From contig NZ_OZ061315.1 in the NCBI RefSeq assembly GCF_964063325.1, forward strand, positions 1,488,001 to 1,552,000: a stretch of 64,000 bases of DNA, written 5' to 3'. Positions 52,654 to 61,296 of this stretch are shown here, piece after piece (position 1 is the first letter of the stretch; every line of letters starts with the position of its first letter). Made by a program: the position numbers and the translations under genes. The stretch comes from Hafnia alvei (GTDB lineage: Bacteria; Pseudomonadota; Gammaproteobacteria; Enterobacterales; Enterobacteriaceae). A model generated the notes under the pieces. That model did no database searches, was not told where the DNA came from, and saw nothing but the letters and a program-made list of their open reading frames with translations.

Positions 52654-53739
52654 GTGAAAACCTGGCCTTTGCAGAGCCTGACGATGGAGCAGGCGCAGAA
52701 TAAGCAGTTCCGGCTGGTGGATATTATCTGTCGCCACTTTCCCGGCAGTGACTTTCTCAACGCGGGTGATTTAGGTCTGGTTCCAGGTCTGAATCAGCCA
52801 CAAATGACGCAACGGGTGGAAGCCGTTCTCGCTGATTTTTTTGCCGCACCGAAGGCTGTTTTAGTGCAGGGGGCGGGGACCGGGGCAATTCGCAGCGGTC
52901 TGGCCGCTGTATTGCGGGCAGGCGACACGCTTCTTATTCATGATGCGCCGCTTTATCCCACCACGGCGGTTATTGCCGAGCAAATGGGCTTGCTGCTTGT
53001 TCGTGCCGATTTCAATCAGCTTGATGAAGTTGCCCGTGCGATTGAGCAGCATCGCCCGCAGGCGGCACTTATCCAACACACCCGTCAGAAAATAGATGAT
53101 TCTTACTCCCTGCGCGAAGTCATCGCCTGTTTTAATCACTACGGATTGTCTTCGCTTACTGACGATAATTACGCGGTAATGAAGGTCGAGAATATTGGCT
53201 GTGAATGCGGTGCGACCTTGTCAACTTTTTCGTGTTTTAAACTCTTTGGCCCTGCCGGCGTTGGGGTTGTGGTCGGTGATGAGAACGCGGTGAATGCAGT
53301 GCGTAAAAGCATGTACTCCGGCGGTAGCCAGATACAAGGGATACAGGCGATGGAGGCGTTGCGAGGTTTAGTTTTTGCGCCAGTGATGCACGCGGTGCAG
53401 GCGCAGGTGAATGATCGTCTGGTGGCTGAGCTGCAAAGCGGGGCAATCCCACAGGTGAAACAGGCGTTTATTGCTAATGCGCAGTCCAAAGTTTTGCTGG
53501 TGGAGTTTCATGAACCAATTGCGGAAAAAGTGCTGGCGGGTGCGAAAAAACTAGGCGCGTTGCCGTATCCGGTTGGCGCAGAGTCTAAGTACGAAATTCC
53601 GCCGCTGTTTTATCGAGTGTCTGGCACTTTTCTTCTGTCTGATCCGACGCTTCAACAACGCATGATCCGTATTAATCCAAACCGCAGCGGGGCACAGACG
53701 GTTTTGCGTATTTTGCAGGAAAGCTGTCGCTTGTTATAG
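52654..53739 (+). CDS. yhfS: YhfS, PLP-dependent aminotransferase-fold enzyme
   Basis: 361 aa from a GTG at 52654 (GGAG upstream), exactly the E. coli YhfS length; a longer frame to 52603 is rejected. Fold-type I PLP enzyme: VQGAGTGAIRSGL binds phosphate, LTDDNYAVMK carries the PLP-contacting Asp, and TFSCFKLFGPAGVG contains the Schiff-base Lys196. It resembles cystathionine-lyase/aminotransferase proteins. It is the last operon gene and probably acts on the same amino-acid-like substrate as YhfX. Confidence 0.93.
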   Translation: MKTWPLQSLTMEQAQNKQFRLVDIICRHFPGSDFLNAGDLGLVPGLNQPQMTQRVEAVLADFFAAPKAVLVQGAGTGAIRSGLAAVLRAGDTLLIHDAPLYPTTAVIAEQMGLLLVRADFNQLDEVARAIEQHRPQAALIQHTRQKIDDSYSLREVIACFNHYGLSSLTDDNYAVMKVENIGCECGATLSTFSCFKLFGPAGVGVVVGDENAVNAVRKSMYSGGSQIQGIQAMEALRGLVFAPVMHAVQAQVNDRLVAELQSGAIPQVKQAFIANAQSKVLLVEFHEPIAEKVLAGAKKLGALPYPVGAESKYEIPPLFYRVSGTFLLSDPTLQQRMIRINPNRSGAQTVLRILQESCRLL

Positions 53740-53751
53740 AGCGTAGTAAAA

Positions 53752-53777
53752 CGCCCGATGCGTTTATCCATCGGGCG
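53752..53777. terminator. Hairpin terminator between yhfS and proX
   Basis: Perfect 9-bp arms CGCCCGATG/CATCGGGCG with an 8-base loop, placed between two convergent stops; on the - strand GTTTTACTA follows. Confidence 0.78.
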
Positions 53778-53803
53778 CCAGATACGCGCTTTTTAGTGCA
53801 AAC

Positions 53804-54850
53804 CTAGTGTTTTGCAGCCTGCTGTGCGGCATCGATCCAGCCATCAAACGTGGCCTGATGGGCTTTAATCCAGCCGTTTATATGGCGCTCAATATCCGCT
53901 TCTGAGTTTTCACCTTGATGCATACGCAGGTTTTGCGCATTGACGTCAGCAATTGGCAATTTCATTTCAGCAAATAATTTTGCCGCCGCTGGGTTTTTCT
54001 CGGCGAAGGTTTTATTGGCCACGATCTGCATATTATTAACTGGGAAACCGTAGTTAGCACCGTTTGGCAGCTTGGTATCAACATCTTTCAGGCTGCCCGG
54101 TAAGGCTGAGAACGGCACCTGTAGCCAAACAACATCACGCCCAGGTTTGAGCACGTCGCTCACCCAATACGGCGTCCATGTGTAGTAAAATACCGGTTTG
54201 CCTTCTTTAAAGCGAGTCATGGTGTCGGCAATCAATGCTGAATAGTTGCCTTGATTATGTTCAACCGTATCATTCAAACCGTAGGCTTTGAGCTGATAGT
54301 TGATTGAGGCTTCACATCCCCAACCCGGCGTACAACCGGCTAAATCTGCTTTGCCGTCGTTGTTGGTATCAAACAGCTTGGCAATTTTGGGATCTTTGAG
54401 CTGCTCAATATTGGTGATGTGATACTGATCGGCGGTTTTTTTGTCGATCAAATATCCCTGTGCCGCCCCTGTTACGTACTGGCCTTCACGGTAGAATTTT
54501 TTATCGCCACCGGCGCCGTTGTACATATCAGAGTGAAGCTGATCCCAATTCACCGCGAGGAAGGTGGCATCACCCGCCGCAACGGAGGTGTACGCCACGT
54601 TGTAATCCACTTCTTTGGTTGGCTGTACGTCATAGCCTAATTTTGCTAGCGCCTTGCTCACCAGTTGGGTCTGGAAAGTCTCTTCGGCAATACTGCTCTG
54701 AATTGGCTGTACAGACACGCCTTTGCCCGGCAATTCTGCTGCCTGAGTGGAGAAGGAGATGGAAAGCGTACCGAAGGCCAGAGCGGTAACGGCAAGCATA
54801 GATGCGATACGTTGTTGAGTTTGGTTATATTGTTTTGTTTGTGATGTCAT
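53804..54850 (-). CDS. proX: Glycine betaine/proline betaine-binding periplasmic protein ProX
   Basis: The substrate receptor of the ProU importer. 348 aa. The N-terminus is longer than in E. coli (a 20-residue polar stretch, then MLAVTALAFGTLSISFSTQAAE as signal core). AGGAATATTC before the first ATG supports that start, though an internal ATG at 54799 would give a usual signal peptide. The mature part starts LPGKGVSVQPIQSS; Trp residues in VNWDQLHSDMYNG, CTPGWGCEAS and YTWTPYWVSD form the betaine-binding aromatic box. Last gene of proVWX. Confidence 0.96.
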   Translation of the reverse strand: MTSQTKQYNQTQQRIASMLAVTALAFGTLSISFSTQAAELPGKGVSVQPIQSSIAEETFQTQLVSKALAKLGYDVQPTKEVDYNVAYTSVAAGDATFLAVNWDQLHSDMYNGAGGDKKFYREGQYVTGAAQGYLIDKKTADQYHITNIEQLKDPKIAKLFDTNNDGKADLAGCTPGWGCEASINYQLKAYGLNDTVEHNQGNYSALIADTMTRFKEGKPVFYYTWTPYWVSDVLKPGRDVVWLQVPFSALPGSLKDVDTKLPNGANYGFPVNNMQIVANKTFAEKNPAAAKLFAEMKLPIADVNAQNLRMHQGENSEADIERHINGWIKAHQATFDGWIDAAQQAAKH

Positions 54851-55008
54851 GAATATTCCTGTTTGTTTTATCCCTGTGATTATTGGCGTAGTGCCAATGA
54901 TTCAGGGTATAGATGGGAAATAGGGCTATCCGCATTCTCTTTGGGAGGATTTAAGACCCGAAGGGAAGTGCGATGTACCTCCCCCAGCAAGGAGGAGGCA
55001 AAGAGGTG

Positions 55009-56112
55009 TTAGCCGCGCTTAACAAAAAGACGCGCCACTAAGCCTATTGGGCCGGTCATATACCAACCCTGCACACCGCGGCTACGACGATCGCGCCCTA
55101 CGGACTGAGTTAAGCGGTCGAGGATAATCGCTAAAATCACGATACCAACCCCGCCGATAGAGGCCAGACCCATATCGAGTCGACCGATACCGCGCAATAC
55201 CATCTGGCCTAAGCCACCCACCGCAATCATTGAGGCGATAACCACCATCGAGAGCGCTAGCATCAGAGTCTGGTTAACACCGGCCATAATGGTTGGCATT
55301 GCTAGCGGTAGCTGCACTTTAAATAGCATCTGGCGCGGACTTGAGCCAAAGGATTCAGCGGCCTCAATCAGATCAGCGGGAACCTGCTGAATCCCCAAGC
55401 TGGTTAAACGCACGATCGGCGGCAGCGCAAAGATAATGGTGACGACCACGCCAGGAACGTTACCGATACCAAACAGCATCACGATAGGCACCAAATAGAC
55501 AAATGCCGGCGTGGTTTGCATGGCATCCAGTAACGGTCTAATCACGCGTGCAGCGCTTTTACTGCGTGCCAGCCAGATCCCTAAGGGCAAGCCGATGAGC
55601 ATGCAGAAGAACAGCGATGTCAGTACCAGCGCCAGCGTGACCATCGCCTGCGACCAAGCGCCAATGGCACCGATGGCGATTAAGCCAATCAACGTTGCAG
55701 CTCCCATGCCAAGACCGGCACACTGCCATGCAATTAAGGCAAATACTAAAATCGCGATAGGCGCGGGCATGCCCAGCAAGATGTTTTGAAATCCGCTGAG
55801 GACGAAGTCCACTGGCATACGGATGCCTTGAAAAACAGGGCGACCGTGGCTGACCAACCAGTCGATGCCATGTGTGACCCATGTATCAAAGGGCACCCAA
55901 GTATGATGGAACGGATCCATCAGATTAAAATGCTCTGGCTCCGGTGCGGGTGCGCTGCTAAGCCAATCGCTGCCTTGAGCAGCATGGTTGCTTGCTGCAT
56001 CAGTCGTGGCCGGTGATGAAGACCATGCGTCTGCGCCTTGCGACGCGGATGATGCGCTGGCGGCTGATTCTGCGGGTGCGGTTGCCCATGGATTACTCGT
56101 TGCGTCACTCAT
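55009..56112 (-). CDS. proW: Glycine betaine/proline betaine permease ProW
   Basis: The membrane channel of ProU, 367 aa. The first about 65 residues are an Ala/Ser-rich low-complexity tail containing near repeats (SASASSASQGADAWSS), which is longer than in E. coli and lies before the first helix. The permease domain follows with the EAA coupling loop (EAAESFGSSPRQMLFKVQLPLAMPTIMAG). Its ATG overlaps the proV stop by four bases (ATGA), so it is coupled. Confidence 0.96.
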   Translation of the reverse strand: MSDATSNPWATAPAESAASASSASQGADAWSSSPATTDAASNHAAQGSDWLSSAPAPEPEHFNLMDPFHHTWVPFDTWVTHGIDWLVSHGRPVFQGIRMPVDFVLSGFQNILLGMPAPIAILVFALIAWQCAGLGMGAATLIGLIAIGAIGAWSQAMVTLALVLTSLFFCMLIGLPLGIWLARSKSAARVIRPLLDAMQTTPAFVYLVPIVMLFGIGNVPGVVVTIIFALPPIVRLTSLGIQQVPADLIEAAESFGSSPRQMLFKVQLPLAMPTIMAGVNQTLMLALSMVVIASMIAVGGLGQMVLRGIGRLDMGLASIGGVGIVILAIILDRLTQSVGRDRRSRGVQGWYMTGPIGLVARLFVKRG

Positions 56113-57308
56113 TGGCTAGGGCCCTCTTTGTCCAGTGCTTGTAGTAGCGTGCCTTTATTGATAATGCCGATAAAAATACCGTCAGCGGATGTCACCGGAA
56201 CACCACAAGGTGATTGGGCAACCTGCGAAATTAATTCGTTGAGCGAGGTATCTGCATCAACGGCTTCGGGTGCTGACAGCAGGGCAGAATCTAAAGACTG
56301 GCCTTGAGAGAGCGCTTGTTTTAATGATTCAACAGAAACGATACCAATATATTTTTGGCCTCGTTCTACCACATAGCCATAATCATGATCTTCATCCTGC
56401 AATAATTTCAATGCAGCACGAGGCCCAAATCCTGGCGTTTTTCGGATCAATGAAAGATGTTTACGGCGAGCAATATCTTTCGCACTAAAGACCTGACTAA
56501 TATCAACGCCTTTGAAGAAGGTCTTAACATAATCATTGGCCGGATTATTCAATATTTCTTCAGGCGTTCCCACCTGTATAACTTCACCGCCTTGCATAAT
56601 GGCAATACGGTCGCCAATACGCATAGCTTCATCCAAATCATGTGAAATAAATACAATGGTTCTTTGTTGCTGAGACTGAAGTCTAATTAGCTCATCCTGC
56701 ATTTCCGTACGAATTAAAGGGTCTAGTGCGGAGAACGCTTCATCCATTAATAAAATATCGGGATTAATTGCCATGGCGCGTGCTAAACCAACGCGCTGAC
56801 GCATACCCCCAGATAATTCATCAGGATAAGAGTTGGCGTGATTTTCTAATCCAACCTGACGCAAGGCATCTAATGCTTTTTGATGGCGCTCAGCCTGAGG
56901 CACACCCGATAGTTCTAGCCCAAAGGCGGTATTATCGAGCACGTTCAAATGAGGCATAAGCGCAAATGATTGAAAAACCATACTGATTTTACTGCGGCGA
57001 ATATTACGCAGCTTCTCTTCAGAGACCTGTGCAATATCTTCACCGTCAATCATGACTTGGCCACGGGTCGGTTTAATCAGACGATTGAGAAGGCGTACCA
57101 TGGTGGACTTGCCGGAACCTGAGAGTCCCATGATGACAAATATCTCGCCTTCTTCAATGGCCAGACTGGCATTTTTAACGCCAACGGTCAGACCTGTTTT
57201 TGCAAATATTTGGTCTTTATGCAGACCTGATTCAATAAGTTTAAATGCGCGGTCGGGATGTTCCCCGAATATTTTGTAAAGGTTCTTAATTTCTATTTTA
57301 ATAGTCAT
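56109..57308 (-). CDS. proV: Glycine betaine/proline betaine ABC ATPase ProV
   Basis: The ATP-hydrolysing subunit of ProU, 399 aa. Walker A GLSGSGKST, signature LSGGMRQRVGLARA, Walker B ILLMDEAFSALD and the switch His in VFISHDLDE are all present. Two CBS domains follow (residues about 280-395, for example GQKYIGIVSVESLKQAL and DGIFIGIINKGTLLQAL), which in this family sense ionic strength. First gene of proVWX, with a 454-bp AT-rich upstream region. Confidence 0.97.
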   Translation of the reverse strand: MTIKIEIKNLYKIFGEHPDRAFKLIESGLHKDQIFAKTGLTVGVKNASLAIEEGEIFVIMGLSGSGKSTMVRLLNRLIKPTRGQVMIDGEDIAQVSEEKLRNIRRSKISMVFQSFALMPHLNVLDNTAFGLELSGVPQAERHQKALDALRQVGLENHANSYPDELSGGMRQRVGLARAMAINPDILLMDEAFSALDPLIRTEMQDELIRLQSQQQRTIVFISHDLDEAMRIGDRIAIMQGGEVIQVGTPEEILNNPANDYVKTFFKGVDISQVFSAKDIARRKHLSLIRKTPGFGPRAALKLLQDEDHDYGYVVERGQKYIGIVSVESLKQALSQGQSLDSALLSAPEAVDADTSLNELISQVAQSPCGVPVTSADGIFIGIINKGTLLQALDKEGPSQ

Positions 57309-57762
57309 GCAATAATAGAGTGTCCTATATATAATGAGAAATAGTTCACAGATTATTTAAATCAAATAATCCAAATATTATGAGCGAAATCGTTTAATAC
57401 CCTAACATAATGAGATGATGAGACAACCCCTAAATTCAGATTAATGCCGTAATTGGGGTTTACATAACCATAAATATTCGTTATGGTAAAATGCTGCTGC
57501 GCTTTCGACCTGATTTTAATTTCATCTAATTTTTAAGTTATTTGTGCTGTTAGCCCCCTTCAATGAAGCATAATTATTCCGCGAATATTCATAATCAAAA
57601 TCATATTATTTGTTAAGAATGCTCCTAATATTCATTGGCTTTAATCTTTTTATGTAAACATTATTATTAGCTACGATTACCCGTGCATAGCAGAATATCA
57701 GGCTGATTTTTGATGATGAATATGAGAAAATAGACCTCTGTTTCTTTCTGTATCGAGTATCA
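57309..57762. other. proV-dinG divergent regulatory region
   Basis: 454 bp, AT-rich, no gene. Two inverted repeats are seen: AACCCC..AATT/AATT..GGGGTT (57425-57460) and ACCATAA/TTATGGT (57468-57474, 57481-57487). By analogy with E. coli proU, osmotically controlled promoters and H-NS-binding DNA are expected here; AT tracts at 57340-57370 and 57590-57660 would suit. I did not find a convincing LexA box before dinG. Confidence 0.6.
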
Positions 57763-59952
57763 ATGGCGCTTTCTTCCGCAACTAAAAATCAAATTACTCA
57801 ATGGTATAAAGCCCTTTCTGAGCATATCCCTGATTTTATCCCACGTCCTCAGCAGCGCACGATGATTGCGGAAGTCGCGAAAACGCTAGCCGGCGATGAC
57901 GCTCGTCATTTGGCCATCGAAGCACCAACGGGTGTTGGTAAAACGCTGTCGTATCTGATCCCTGGGATTGCGGTTAGCCGCGATCAAGAGAAACCTCTGG
58001 TGGTGAGTACGGCCAACGTTGCCTTGCAGGATCAGATTTACAGCAAAGATCTTCCACTGCTGCGCAAGATTATCCCCGATTTAAAGTTTACCGCGGCTTT
58101 TGGCCGTGGCCGCTACATCTGTCCGCGTAATTTGGCCGCGATGGCGAGCGCTGAAGGCATGCAGGGCGATCTTAAACTGTTTATTGAAGATGATTTACAG
58201 CCCAGCAGCGCCGAAGAAAAAGCGCTATGTCAAAAAATCAGCAAGCAGCTTAGCGGCTATCGTTGGGATGGCCTGCGCGATCATCTTGATGAAAATATTG
58301 ATGATGCACTGTGGGCGAAATTAAGCACTGACCGTGCTAACTGCTTGGCCCGCAACTGCATGTATTTTCGCGAATGCCCTTTCTTTATTGCTCGACGCGA
58401 AATTGAGAGCGCTGACGTGGTGGTTGCAAACCATGCGTTAGTCATGGCCGCGTTGGAGAATGAGTCGGTTCTCCCGAATGCCAAAGATTTGCTGCTGGTG
58501 CTAGATGAAGGTCATCATTTACCCGATGTGGCGCGGGATGCGTTAGAAATTGATGGCGAGATTACCGCTATTTTTGTTAACAGCCAGGTGGAAGGGATCG
58601 CGCGGCACATTGAGCAGTGCGGTGCGCAGTACAGCCCCAAAAACCGCCCGAAGCTGATGGATAGCGAGCGTTTAAAAGCCCATTGTGAAGAGATGCGGCA
58701 GTTAACCACGGATTTTGACCGCATGGCGACGTCACTACTTCCTGCGGGAAGCAGTGAGCCAAACTATCGTTTCGAAATGGGCGTATTGCCTGAACCGATG
58801 GTGGATATTGCCGTTCGTTTATATAAATTGACGGACGGGCTGCGCGGCTTGGCTGAATTCATGATGAATGATTTGCAGGAGAAAACTGGCAGCCACGATA
58901 TTATGCGGTTGCACAAGGCTATTTTGCAGATGAGCCGTAGTTTCAGTTATTTAGAAGCGATGACGAAGCTGTGGCGTTTGGCGGCAATGGAGAAAGCGTC
59001 CAATGCGCCAATTTCGAAATGGCTAACGCGTGACGTTTTTGACAATGTGCAGCACATCTATATGCACTGCGTTGGGATCCGCGTCTGCGATCAGCTCGAG
59101 AAAATGCTCTGGCGAAAGATTCCTCATGCGATAGTCACTTCAGCTACGCTGCGATCCCTGAATAGTTTTAACCGGATCAGTGAGCTATCTGGATTAAATG
59201 AAAAAGCGGGAGATCGTTTTGTTGCTTTAGATTCCCCGTTTAACCACCCAGAGCAGGGACGTTTGGTGATCCCGCAAATGACACTTGAACCTGCGATGGC
59301 ACAGGAGGCGGAGCATTTACGCCAAATGGCGCATTTTTTCCGTCATGAATGGGAAAGTGGAAAGCACACTGGCATGCTAGTGCTGTTTGCCAGTCAGAGA
59401 GCGATGCAAACGTTTCTCAGCTTCGTTCCTGCATTGCGCTTGGGATTGCTGGTTCAAGGCGATCAACCACGTTACCGCTTGGTTGAAGAGCATTGCCGCC
59501 GCGTACGTAAAGGTCAGCAAAGTGCTTTAGTTGGCTTACAGTCATTTGCTGAAGGGTTAGATCTCAAAGGGGAATTGCTCACCCAGGTGCACATCCACAA
59601 AGTTGCTTTCCCACCTATTGATAGCCCGGTGATCCTTACCGAAGGTGAATGGCTGAAAACGCTCAAGCGTTATCCGTTCGAAGTACAGAGCTTGCCCGGC
59701 GCGTCGTTCACCCTGATCCAACAGGTCGGACGCTTAATCCGAAGCCATGAATGTAAAGGTGAGATCATTATTTATGATCGACGCTTGCTGAGCAAAAGCT
59801 ACGGTGCGCGTTTGCTGGGCGCATTGCCGGTATTTCCCATCGAACAACGCCCAATGCCGGAGGGCGACCTTCCCGCACTTCCTACGCCGAAGAGCGATAA
59901 AAAATCAGCCAGCGGCTCGCGCGGCAAGCGTGGCTCTCGCCGTCGCAGCTAA
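57763..59952 (+). CDS. dinG: ATP-dependent DNA helicase DinG
   Basis: A 5'-3' XPD-like helicase that unwinds D-loops, R-loops and replication-transcription conflicts. 729 aa (E. coli about 716). Walker A APTGVGKT (residues 54-61), iron-sulfur Cys at 120, 194, 199 and 205, the DEGH box at 248-251, SATLRS, and the final QQVGRLIRS helicase motif. The C-terminus is a basic tail (SASGSRGKRGSRRRS). Followed by ybiB after 93 bp, as in E. coli. Confidence 0.97.
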   Translation: MALSSATKNQITQWYKALSEHIPDFIPRPQQRTMIAEVAKTLAGDDARHLAIEAPTGVGKTLSYLIPGIAVSRDQEKPLVVSTANVALQDQIYSKDLPLLRKIIPDLKFTAAFGRGRYICPRNLAAMASAEGMQGDLKLFIEDDLQPSSAEEKALCQKISKQLSGYRWDGLRDHLDENIDDALWAKLSTDRANCLARNCMYFRECPFFIARREIESADVVVANHALVMAALENESVLPNAKDLLLVLDEGHHLPDVARDALEIDGEITAIFVNSQVEGIARHIEQCGAQYSPKNRPKLMDSERLKAHCEEMRQLTTDFDRMATSLLPAGSSEPNYRFEMGVLPEPMVDIAVRLYKLTDGLRGLAEFMMNDLQEKTGSHDIMRLHKAILQMSRSFSYLEAMTKLWRLAAMEKASNAPISKWLTRDVFDNVQHIYMHCVGIRVCDQLEKMLWRKIPHAIVTSATLRSLNSFNRISELSGLNEKAGDRFVALDSPFNHPEQGRLVIPQMTLEPAMAQEAEHLRQMAHFFRHEWESGKHTGMLVLFASQRAMQTFLSFVPALRLGLLVQGDQPRYRLVEEHCRRVRKGQQSALVGLQSFAEGLDLKGELLTQVHIHKVAFPPIDSPVILTEGEWLKTLKRYPFEVQSLPGASFTLIQQVGRLIRSHECKGEIIIYDRRLLSKSYGARLLGALPVFPIEQRPMPEGDLPALPTPKSDKKSASGSRGKRGSRRRS

Positions 59953-60045
59953 GGTTAGTGAGCAGCACAATTGTCAGGGCAAATAATGCCACGTACTATC
60001 CCTAGTATGATGTAAATGTAAATTGGATGAGTACGAGGTGTTGCC

Positions 60046-60978
60046 GTGGATTATGCACAAATTATTAAAGAAGTTGGGCGAGGGAAGAATCACGCGCGTG
60101 ATATCAGTGCCGAACTGGCCGAAACGTTGTTTAGCGATATGCTGGCTGGGCGTATTCCAGAGCTGGAACTTGGCGGCATTCTGATTGCTTTGCGCATTAA
60201 AGGTGAGTCCGAGCAGGAGATGCTCGGCTTTTATCGTTCAATGCAGCAGCGTTCCGCCAGCCTCGAACTGCCTACCGGTATGCCAATGCCCATTGTGATC
60301 CCAAGCTATAACGGGGCACGTAAGCAAGCTAACTTGACGCCGTTATTAGCCATGCTGCTAGCAAGGGAAGGCGTTCCCGTTTTAGTGCATGGGGTTAGCC
60401 AAGATCCTAATCGGGTCACCAGCGCTGAAATATTCCAGGCGCTGGGTGTTGCACCAACATGTGATTTGCAAAACATCGATTGGAAAACCGGTAAGCCCGT
60501 TTTTATCGGCGTGGAACATTTAGCACCAGAAATGCATCAAGTTCTGTCATTACGATGGCGAATGGGCGTGCGTAACAGCGCGCATACATTGATTAAAATG
60601 ATTAACCCTTTTGTCGGTGACGCTTTGCGCATTGCCAGCGTTTCCCACCCTGAATATATCCAGAGAATGGCGCGGCTATTCAACCAAACACTCTCGACTG
60701 CGCTGCTATTGCATGGAACGGAAGGGGAGGCGTATGCCAATCCTCTACGCTGCCCGCAGATGCATTTATGTCGTGAGGGGGAAATGAGTACGCTAGTGAC
60801 GCGCGAAATGGGAGAGGGGGATAAGCCCGAATTAGCCGAGGCAAAAACAATAGAAGAAACCGTGCGCTGGACGAAACGTTATCTCTGTGGCGAGCTCCCA
60901 ATTCCTCTGAGTATCAAGCTTCAGGTTGATGCTTGCTTGAATGTCGTCAGTGAGGGGAAAAAGGGCACAAGGAATTAA
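60046..60978 (+). CDS. ybiB: YbiB, TrpD2-family nucleic-acid-binding protein
   Basis: 310 aa with the fold of anthranilate phosphoribosyltransferase (TrpD-like): LAGRIPELELGGILIALRIKGES near the start and IPSYNGARKQANLTPLLAMLLA for the nucleoside-phosphoribosyltransferase motif region. E. coli YbiB binds nucleic acids and is SOS-linked rather than a tryptophan enzyme. GTG start with GAGG upstream. Downstream partner of dinG, probably co-transcribed. Confidence 0.93.
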   Translation: MDYAQIIKEVGRGKNHARDISAELAETLFSDMLAGRIPELELGGILIALRIKGESEQEMLGFYRSMQQRSASLELPTGMPMPIVIPSYNGARKQANLTPLLAMLLAREGVPVLVHGVSQDPNRVTSAEIFQALGVAPTCDLQNIDWKTGKPVFIGVEHLAPEMHQVLSLRWRMGVRNSAHTLIKMINPFVGDALRIASVSHPEYIQRMARLFNQTLSTALLLHGTEGEAYANPLRCPQMHLCREGEMSTLVTREMGEGDKPELAEAKTIEETVRWTKRYLCGELPIPLSIKLQVDACLNVVSEGKKGTRN

Positions 60979-61010
60979 CTTAAAGTCATTTTATTTATTT
61001 AGCCACACTA

Positions 61011-61035
61011 AACGTCTATTTATAGGCGTTTTTTT
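61011..61035 (+). terminator. Intrinsic terminator after ybiB
   Basis: AACGTCTA/TAGGCGTT stem (one G-U pair, 61011-61018 and 61023-61030), then TTTTTTA. Confidence 0.88.
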
Positions 61036-61296
61036 ATGCGAATTTAATCGGGTGAAAATCTTGCGTACATAAATAAAACACTAAGAAAATTCTTTAAATC
61101 AGGATTTAATCCTTAAAGTATTATGGATTTAGGGTCTTTATTTGTTTTTTTGGTTCTCGCTAAGCTTATATTTTTATTTTTAAGATCTCTATTTAAGTTG
61201 TATCTATCAAAAAAGTTATCCAGTATCCTTTTCTGGACAATTCCATCGTACCCATATTCAACTGTGCATAACAAAGTGTGACTTGCTTGTAACATT
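61036..61296 (+). other. AT-rich upstream region of fepE
   Basis: About 260 bp without a supportable gene. A 60-codon leftward frame here has no ribosome site and is not accepted. The fepE promoter must lie in this stretch. No clear operator is seen. Confidence 0.5.

Noticed and set aside
54851..55008. Terminator between proW and proX
   Set aside because: Purine-rich repeats near 54980-55005 do not form a convincing stem with a T tract; the three pro genes are better read as one operon.
57700..57762. Possible LexA box before dinG
   Set aside because: The CTG...-like sequence lacks the matching CAG half at the right spacing, so SOS control cannot be claimed from sequence here.
61113..61295. 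Leftward 60-codon frame starting next to the fepE ATG
   Set aside because: No ribosome site, its promoter would have to lie in fepE, and the peptide has no recognisable features.
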